From NCBI GenBank assembly GCA_031119515.1, contig JAVHXR010000039.1, positions 1 through 12,077 on the forward strand: a stretch of 12,077 nt of DNA, in the 5' to 3' direction. This DNA comes from Propionicimonas sp. (GTDB lineage: Bacteria > Actinomycetota > Actinomycetes > Propionibacteriales > Propionibacteriaceae). Positions 7,466 through 12,077 of the stretch are shown here, piece by piece. Each line of letters starts with the position of its first letter. The stretch's first letter is position 1. The translations under genes and the position numbers were made by a program. The notes under the pieces are model-generated. The model searched no databases. It worked only from the letters and a program-made list of their open reading frames with translations, and was not told where the DNA came from.

Positions 7466-8234
7466 GCCCGTGGTTCCTGCGCCGATGCCGGCCGCCGACG
7501 GCCGCCGTCCCGTGGTTGTCGTCGACAACCTGGACGTGAAGTACCGGGTCTACGCCAGCGGCAAGGCGGTCAAGAACGCCCAGACCGGGATGCTGGCCAA
7601 GGCCAAGCGAGGCCTGCGGGTGGTGCATGCCCTCAAGGGCGTGTCGTTTGTCGCCTACGAGAACGAGTCGATCGGTGTGATCGGGTCGAACGGCTCCGGC
7701 AAGTCCACCCTGATGCGGGCCATCACCGGGCTGACGCCGCCCGAGTCCGGCGCGGTCTACGCCTCGTCCCGGCCGAACATGCTGGGGGTGGGGGCGGCCC
7801 TGATCGGCGACCTGTCGGGGGAGCGGAACATCCTGCTCGGCGGGCTCGCGCTCGGGTTCTCCCGCAAGGACATCGAGGCGATGCGACAGGAGATCATCGA
7901 CTACGCCGAGCTCGGCGAGTTCATCGACCTGCCGATGCGGACGTACTCCTCGGGCATGCAGGCCAGGCTCAAGTTCTCCATCGCCACCGTCCGCCAGCAC
8001 GAGATCCTGATCGTGGACGAGGCCCTGGCCGTCGGCGACCGCCGGTTCCGGGCCCGCAGCGAGGCGCGGATCCGCAGTATCCGCGACAACGCCGGCACGG
8101 TCTTCCTGGTGTCGCACAGCATGAGTTCGATCCGCGACACCTGCAGCCGCACGATCTGGCTGAACAGGGGCGAGCTGGTGATGGACGGCCCGACCGACGA
8201 GGTCGTCACCGCCTACGAGGAGTCGCGTCGGTGA
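7452..8234 (+). CDS. tagH: Polysaccharide/teichoic acid exporter ATP-binding protein (TagH/Wzt-like)
   Basis: 260 aa; the cytoplasmic ATPase partner of the preceding permease. It has Walker A GSNGSGKST (78-86), the signature loop YSSGMQAR (165-172; the SSGM form typical of O-antigen and teichoic acid exporters), Walker B ILIVDE (185-190), D-loop ALAVGD and switch His222 (LVSHS). It ends right after the nucleotide-binding domain, so it lacks both the long C-terminal extension of Bacillus subtilis TagH and the carbohydrate-binding domain of long Wzt proteins. Polymer-end recognition must therefore lie elsewhere, or be absent. The start ATG at 7452 has GGAGG 6 nt upstream, inside the permease gene. 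The next gene, a glycerophosphotransferase homologue, follows after 63 nt in the same direction. Confidence 0.92.
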   Translation: MAVTEPVVPAPMPAADGRRPVVVVDNLDVKYRVYASGKAVKNAQTGMLAKAKRGLRVVHALKGVSFVAYENESIGVIGSNGSGKSTLMRAITGLTPPESGAVYASSRPNMLGVGAALIGDLSGERNILLGGLALGFSRKDIEAMRQEIIDYAELGEFIDLPMRTYSSGMQARLKFSIATVRQHEILIVDEALAVGDRRFRARSEARIRSIRDNAGTVFLVSHSMSSIRDTCSRTIWLNRGELVMDGPTDEVVTAYEESRR

Positions 8235-8265
8235 GGTCCTGACGGTCCGGGGTGAGCGGCCCCAC

Positions 8266-8278
8266 CGCCGGGACGGCG
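8266..8278 (+). other. Small GC hairpin between exporter ATPase and transferase genes
   Basis: CGCCG-GGA-CGGCG forms a 5-bp stem with a 3-nt loop in the 63-nt intergenic stretch. It is preceded by a GGGG/CCCC pairing at about 8249-8263. Such short GC hairpins are common by chance at this base composition. A partial attenuator or mRNA stability element is possible. Confidence 0.2.
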
Positions 8279-8297
8279 CTGCGCCAGAGAGGATGCC

Positions 8298-10217
8298 ATG
8301 ACCGACGAGGAAACCGTCGAGGTCGGAGAGGCTGACACCGACCACAGTTCGGCGCTGGGCGCGAACGCGTCCCAGGCCGTCCGGATGGGCAACTCCTTCG
8401 AGTTCGCCCGCGCCGTCCTCGGGTCGCCTTCGACGCCCGCCTGGCTGGGCTGGCTCGACACCCTCGCGACCAGGGCGTTCCTGCCGGTCACAGGCGTGCT
8501 CTGGCTCGGGTTGGTGGTGTGCGTGCTCGGCGGCTGGCTGCTGCCCGGCATCGTCCTGTTCCTGCTCGCCGGGCTGTTCGACTGGGTCGCCAGCCGCCGG
8601 TTCGTCCGCGAGACCCTGCTGCTGCGCCGGCTGGGGGTGGCGCCCCACGTCCGGCTGGCGATCCGGGCGATCCTGTTGTGCGCGCTGCTCGCCGCCACCG
8701 GCCACGGCCCGGTGGTGGTCGGGACGGCCTCCGTCGCGCTGTCGCTGATGCTGCTCGAGGTCGTCCAGTGGGCCTGCACGGCGTGGCTGGCCAGCCGACA
8801 GCCGGCGCTGGCCTACAACCCGAACGGTCCTCAGCCGGACGCGAGCGTGGCCTACGCCCGCGCCTACGCCAAGTCCTCCTACACCTCGGCCGAGACGATC
8901 GTCCTCGGCGCCCTGCTGGTGGCAGGGGTCGCGGTGACGGCGACCGGCATCCTCGGCGGTGCGCTGGCGGTGGTGGTATGGGCGGTTCCGCTGTGCGTCG
9001 CGGCTGTGGTGTTCGCCGCCCGGCATGCCCTGAGCGTGCGGAGGCTCGGCTCGGACGCCGCCGTGAAGCGGCTGCAGCAGGCCCTCCAGGCCGACCTGGA
9101 CGCGCTCGCGCCGGTCAACGTGGTCTACATGTCGGCCGACGCCGGCCAGTCGCTGTACATCCTCAACCAGTGGGTGCCGGCCCTCGAGCGGCTCCCGCAG
9201 CCAGGCTTCGTCATGGTGCGCGAGGCCAGCCACCTGGCCCCGATCATGCCCACCACGCTGCCGGTGCTGTACGCGCCGAGCACCCGGCATGTCGAGGAAC
9301 TCTGCCGTCCGAGCCTGCTGGTCGCCTACTACCTGGCCAACGCAGGCAAGAACGTTCACCTGCTGCGCGAGGCCCGGATCCGTCACGTCTTCCTCAACCA
9401 TGGCGACTCCGACAAGTCCACCTCGGCAAACCCGGTCGCCCGGGTCTACGACGGGGTGTGGGTGGCCGGCCAGGCCGCCATCGACCGCTACGAGGCGGCG
9501 GGGATCTCGATGCCCGCGTCGCAGTACGCAATCATCGGACGGCCACAGGTCGAGAGCCTCCGGGTGGGGACGGACGGCAACACCGAGCCGCCGACCATCC
9601 TGTACGCCCCGACCTTCGAGGGCTACTACGAGGAGTCCAACTACTCCTCGCTGGAGCGGATGGGCCCGCAGATGGTCCGGCAGATCCTCGACACCCACCC
9701 GGAGGCGCGGATCATCTTCAAGCCGCACCCTGCCAGCGGCGTCCAGCGGCCGGGGATGATCCAGGCACGCCTCGACATCGTGGCGATGCTGGCGGCGGCC
9801 CCGGGGAACCACCTCTACGTCGGCCCGGATTCGGCGCTCACGCTGTACGAGTGCTTCGACCAGGCGCACGTGCTGATCTCCGACATCTCCAGCGTGGTGA
9901 CCGACTTCCTCTACACGGAGCGTCCGCTGCTGACCTCCAACCCCCGCCGGCTCGACCGGGAGACCTACCTGCAGACCTTCCCGACCCAGGCAGCCTCCTA
10001 CATCGTCGAGCGCGACCTGGACAACCTCGCGGCGGTGCTGGCGGACGCGCTCGGGCCCGACAGCCTGCGCGCGCAGCGGCTGGAGATGAAGAAGTACGTC
10101 CTCGGCGACCTGCCGGCCGGACCGACCGCGGCCTTCGTCGCGGAGGCGGGACGGATCGCGGCCGAGGCCGCCGGCCACGCCGCCTCGATCGTGAACGAGT
10201 TCCGCGTCAAGGCCTGA
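8298..10217 (+). CDS. CDP-glycerol glycerophosphotransferase-like membrane protein (TagF/TagB family), complete paralogue of the gene at 2-1732
   Basis: 639 aa. It probably polymerises or primes a polyol-phosphate (teichoic-acid-type) chain at the membrane. About 50 polar N-terminal residues precede up to six hydrophobic segments in three pairs (about 60-97, 118-165 and 199-242), then a GT-B-like transferase domain from about 271. Motifs are MSADAGQSLYILNQW (278-292), NHGDSDKSTSAN with His368, YAPTFEGYYEE, KPHP with His477, and SDISSVVTDF (528-537). The two His positions and the SDxSS motif match those required in TagF-type enzymes. Classical TagF is only peripherally membrane-bound, so the multi-pass N-terminus is distinctive. 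The start ATG has GAGAGGA about 6 nt upstream. It lies 63 nt after the exporter ATPase, probably in one operon, and is followed by a hairpin terminator. Donor and acceptor are unknown. Confidence 0.9.
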   Translation: MTDEETVEVGEADTDHSSALGANASQAVRMGNSFEFARAVLGSPSTPAWLGWLDTLATRAFLPVTGVLWLGLVVCVLGGWLLPGIVLFLLAGLFDWVASRRFVRETLLLRRLGVAPHVRLAIRAILLCALLAATGHGPVVVGTASVALSLMLLEVVQWACTAWLASRQPALAYNPNGPQPDASVAYARAYAKSSYTSAETIVLGALLVAGVAVTATGILGGALAVVVWAVPLCVAAVVFAARHALSVRRLGSDAAVKRLQQALQADLDALAPVNVVYMSADAGQSLYILNQWVPALERLPQPGFVMVREASHLAPIMPTTLPVLYAPSTRHVEELCRPSLLVAYYLANAGKNVHLLREARIRHVFLNHGDSDKSTSANPVARVYDGVWVAGQAAIDRYEAAGISMPASQYAIIGRPQVESLRVGTDGNTEPPTILYAPTFEGYYEESNYSSLERMGPQMVRQILDTHPEARIIFKPHPASGVQRPGMIQARLDIVAMLAAAPGNHLYVGPDSALTLYECFDQAHVLISDISSVVTDFLYTERPLLTSNPRRLDRETYLQTFPTQAASYIVERDLDNLAAVLADALGPDSLRAQRLEMKKYVLGDLPAGPTAAFVAEAGRIAAEAAGHAASIVNEFRVKA

Positions 10218-10229
10218 CCCCCCACCACC

Positions 10230-10251
10230 GGGGCGGGCCTGACCCGCGCCC
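10230..10251 (+). terminator. Hairpin terminator after the transferase gene
   Basis: GCGGG-CCTGA-CCCGC (10233-10247) forms a 5-bp stem with a 5-nt loop, extended by GGG/CCC across one bulged base. It begins 12 nt after the stop codon. There is no U-tract, as is common in actinobacteria. Confidence 0.45.
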
Positions 10252-10513
10252 GAGCCCTGCGGGGCGGCCGACGTTGGGCTCCCGCACCCCGCGGGACCGG
10301 GGCACCCGGTGTGGGGTTCGCGCCTGGCGACCGGGCTCCACGGGCACCGACCACCGCCGCCCCGGTCGGCCAACATCGACCCGCAGCAGCCTGACGCGAA
10401 TCGCCCAGCAACCCCACCACAGGTGGTCCGGATGGGTGCCACCCCGCGGTGCCGCCCCCCTCGTTCCTGCCCGGGGCAGCCGAACCAGCCCCTGCGATCC
10501 GTCCCACCCCGGG

Positions 10514-10558
10514 GCAGAGCAGAGGGCCGGGGCGTGACGCCCCGGCCCTCTGCTCTGC
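10514..10558. terminator. Perfect 22-bp hairpin, bidirectional terminator between convergent genes
   Basis: Arms 10514-10535 (GCAGAGCAGAGGGCCGG, then GGCGT) and 10537-10558 are exact reverse complements around the single base at 10536; in RNA the loop would be about 3 nt. It lies 7 nt after the stop codon of the minus-strand surface-protein gene and downstream of the plus-strand transferase operon, so it can stop transcription from both sides. No clear T-tract flanks it, fitting an I-shaped actinobacterial terminator. Confidence 0.85.
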
Positions 10559-10565
10559 GTGCGGC

Positions 10566-12077
10566 TCAGCCCACCCGGTAGGACTTGGAGTAGGTGGCGT
10601 TCGACTCGAAGCCGTATCGGTAGTTGACCACGCGGACCCGGATCGACTTCCCGCGATCGGCGCCGGTCAGCTTGTAGCTGCACTTCGTGGCGCCGGAGAT
10701 GTTCGCCCCGTTGCGCTGCCACTGGCACTTCTGCACTGCCCGGACCACCGGCAACTCCGAGGCGATCCACGCCTTGGAGGAGACCTTGAGGGTCTTTCCG
10801 ACGCGCTTGGTGCCGCTGATCGTGGCCGAGTACTTCTTAACCCAGGGACGGACCGAGAGGCTGGTGTTCACCGTGGTGCCGTTGGAGTCGACGGTGACCG
10901 AGACCTGCTTGGTCTTGTACCGCTCCTCCGAGTGGCTGATCCGGATCCGGTAGCCGCCAGCCGGCAGGCCCTGGATGGTGTACTCGCCGTTGGCGTCGGA
11001 GCGATCCTGCTTGATGACCGTCCCGGCCGAGCCGAGCGCGGCGACGTCCACCGTGCAGGCACTCTGCGCGCCGGGGCAGTCGATATCGCCCTTGACGCTG
11101 TAGCTGGCGGTGCTCTGGGGGACGATCGCCGCCACGCCGGTCGCCTTCCCGACCGCCACCGCCACCCCGGTGGCCTTGCCGCCGGAGTCGTTGCGGGCGC
11201 GTCCGCCGGTATTGGGTGACGCCAGCCAACGGGAGTTGAAGTTGCCGTTGCCGATGTAGATCGCCTGCACGTAGTAGGTGCCGGGACGCACGGTCAGCCG
11301 GTAGCTGCCGTTGCTGGCCAGCGCCACCTGGTCGTGCATGTCGGTGCCGCGGTAGGCGGCAACCACCCAGTCGCGGTAGCTCGCGCCGCTGGGGATGGTG
11401 ACGCTCCCGGTGATGTACCCCTTCGGGGAGAGCGTCTTGACCATGATCGCGTCGCTGCGCTCGGAGGTGGCGCGCCGGTTGGGGTCGCCCTTCAGGAACA
11501 CCTTGACCCGCATGTACCAGTTGGTGTTCGACGCCAGACCGGTGACGCGCGCCCAGTAGACCTTCTTCACCCCGTTCGCGGCCGACGGCGCGCTCAGCAG
11601 GACGACCCTGGGCCCGTCGTCACTGGAGGCGGCTGCCGCTGTCGCGGTCTCGGTCGGCTCCGGGCTGGACGGTTCGACCGTCGGCGCGGTCTCGGTCGGG
11701 GCAGGGGTCGTGCTGGGCGACTCCGTCACCGACGGCGTCGGTGACGGAGTGGTGGAGGCGGTCTCACCCGGGGTGGGAGTGACACTGGCCGGCGAGGACG
11801 GGGTGCTCGGCTCCTGGCTTTCCACGGTGTCGGTGGACTGCTGGCCGGCGGTGGTGGTGGTCGTGGTGGAACCCGTGGTGGGAACCCCGAGGTCGGTACC
11901 GACCACGCGCCGGTAGCCATTGGACGACTTCATCGCCTGGTCGGTGGCGAAGTCGATCTGGAAGGCGTGGATGGCGGGGTCGAAGGCCGCCGGCGCGACC
12001 CACTGCAGGTCGATCGAGTACGGCCGCTGGCCGTCCTTGTCGAGGGAGTCGGTCGGATCGTCCCGCAGTGCCAGGTC
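10566..12077 (-). CDS. Large multidomain surface/secreted protein (FN3-like, carboxypeptidase-regulatory-like and Ig-like modules), N-terminus outside window
   Basis: 503 residues are visible. The frame stays open to the window edge and the residues before the first internal ATG (11933) read as domain sequence (RPYSIDLQWVAPAAFDPAIH), so the start lies outside. Modules by window residue: 1-62, strands resembling the first half of a fibronectin III domain; 67-152, a Ser/Thr/Pro/Glu-rich low-complexity stretch; 155-217, resembling the second half of an FN3 domain (WARVTGLASNTNWYMRVKV); 218-275 and about 325-408, two carboxypeptidase-regulatory-like domains (ITGSVTIPSG; SDANGEYTIQGLPAGGYRI); 417-503, an Ig-like repeat common in actinobacterial surface proteins (ISGTKRVGKTLKV, then CQWQRNGANISGATKCSYKLT), with two Cys 15 apart. 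GKATGVA occurs twice at 300-314. No LPXTG or other C-terminal anchor is present. Probably a structural or adhesive protein; substrate unknown. Confidence 0.82.
   Translation of the reverse strand, partial: DLALRDDPTDSLDKDGQRPYSIDLQWVAPAAFDPAIHAFQIDFATDQAMKSSNGYRRVVGTDLGVPTTGSTTTTTTAGQQSTDTVESQEPSTPSSPASVTPTPGETASTTPSPTPSVTESPSTTPAPTETAPTVEPSSPEPTETATAAAASSDDGPRVVLLSAPSAANGVKKVYWARVTGLASNTNWYMRVKVFLKGDPNRRATSERSDAIMVKTLSPKGYITGSVTIPSGASYRDWVVAAYRGTDMHDQVALASNGSYRLTVRPGTYYVQAIYIGNGNFNSRWLASPNTGGRARNDSGGKATGVAVAVGKATGVAAIVPQSTASYSVKGDIDCPGAQSACTVDVAALGSAGTVIKQDRSDANGEYTIQGLPAGGYRIRISHSEERYKTKQVSVTVDSNGTTVNTSLSVRPWVKKYSATISGTKRVGKTLKVSSKAWIASELPVVRAVQKCQWQRNGANISGATKCSYKLTGADRGKSIRVRVVNYRYGFESNATYSKSYRVG
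11720..11750. repeat. 31-bp perfect palindrome inside the Ser/Thr/Pro-rich coding stretch
   Basis: Arms 11720-11734 (ACTCCGTCACCGACG) and 11736-11750 (CGTCGGTGACGGAGT) are exact reverse complements around one base. The palindrome lies wholly within codons for the low-complexity linker (SVTESPS-like residues), so it does not end the gene. It could form a hairpin in the mRNA or a cruciform in DNA. Confidence 0.85.

Larger units (their letters stand above)
10218..10565. other. Non-coding convergent intergenic region
   Basis: This 348-nt GC-rich stretch lies between the converging transferase and surface-protein genes. Short open frames cross it on both strands, but their products are Pro/Arg-rich and lack ribosome binding sites or recognisable domains. 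The only structure I can support is a hairpin near its left end (10230-10251), a long perfect hairpin near its right end (10514-10558) and a small CTGCC/GGCAG stem near 10468-10480. Confidence 0.6.

Noticed and set aside
4769..7528. A 919-codon open frame on the minus strand across pgi and the exporter permease
   Set aside because: It lies antisense to two certain genes. Its product is His/Asp/Arg/Gly-rich low-complexity sequence without domains, as expected for an antisense frame in very GC-rich DNA.
7248..10442. A 1064-codon open frame on the minus strand across the ATPase and transferase genes
   Set aside because: Same cause: antisense to genes with clear motifs, with a biased composition and no recognisable domain.
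10514..10558. The long palindrome as a phage attachment site or insertion-sequence end
   Set aside because: There is no integrase, transposase, tRNA gene or second copy in the window; its position between convergent genes fits a terminator.
10309..10581. A possible 90-aa small gene in the convergent intergenic region
   Set aside because: No ribosome binding site, Pro/Arg-rich product, runs through the terminator hairpin and into the antisense of the next gene.

Overview
The window is very GC-rich, with G/C-biased third codon positions, GTG/ATG starts and a TANNNT-type leaderless promoter. This points to a high-GC actinobacterium, possibly a Propionibacteriales member; that order-level guess rests on general resemblance only. 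Seven genes are complete and one is cut at each window edge. I see no tRNA, rRNA, CRISPR array, insertion sequence or integrase.

Layout, left to right. (1) 2-1732, plus strand: the 3' part of a membrane-anchored CDP-glycerol glycerophosphotransferase-like (TagF/TagB) protein whose start lies outside the window. (2) 4729-1703, minus strand: a three-gene cassette made of a transthyretin-like/degenerate metallopeptidase-like protein (433 aa), a papain/C39-fold cysteine peptidase (389 aa) and, 2 nt further on, a 147-aa protein that looks like the N-terminal domain of that peptidase. The last gene overlaps the 3' end of gene 1 tail to tail. (3) 4829-6502, plus strand: pgi, glucose-6-phosphate isomerase, divergent from the cassette and with a promoter suited to leaderless transcription. 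(4) 6620-8234, plus strand: a two-gene TagGH/Wzm-Wzt-type polysaccharide/teichoic acid ABC exporter. (5) 8298-10217, plus strand: a complete paralogue of gene 1. (6) 10218-10565: a non-coding convergent intergenic region with two hairpins, one a perfect 22-bp stem. (7) 12077-10566, minus strand: the C-terminal 503 residues of a large surface protein built of beta-sandwich modules, with its start outside the window.

The plus-strand genes fit a wall/lipoteichoic-acid-type locus: polyol-phosphate polymerases on either side and an ABC exporter between them. pgi supplies fructose-6-phosphate/glucose-6-phosphate interconversion, and its link to the locus may be only positional. The minus-strand cassette looks inserted between these genes and is the most unusual part of the window. 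Its last two genes resemble the streptococcal SpeB/Spi arrangement, in which a cysteine protease gene is followed by a gene for a propeptide-like inhibitor. Its first gene looks like a metallopeptidase fold that has lost its HExxH zinc site. A second oddity is at the right edge, where a Ser/Thr/Pro-rich segment seems to sit inside, rather than between, fibronectin-III-like domain halves.
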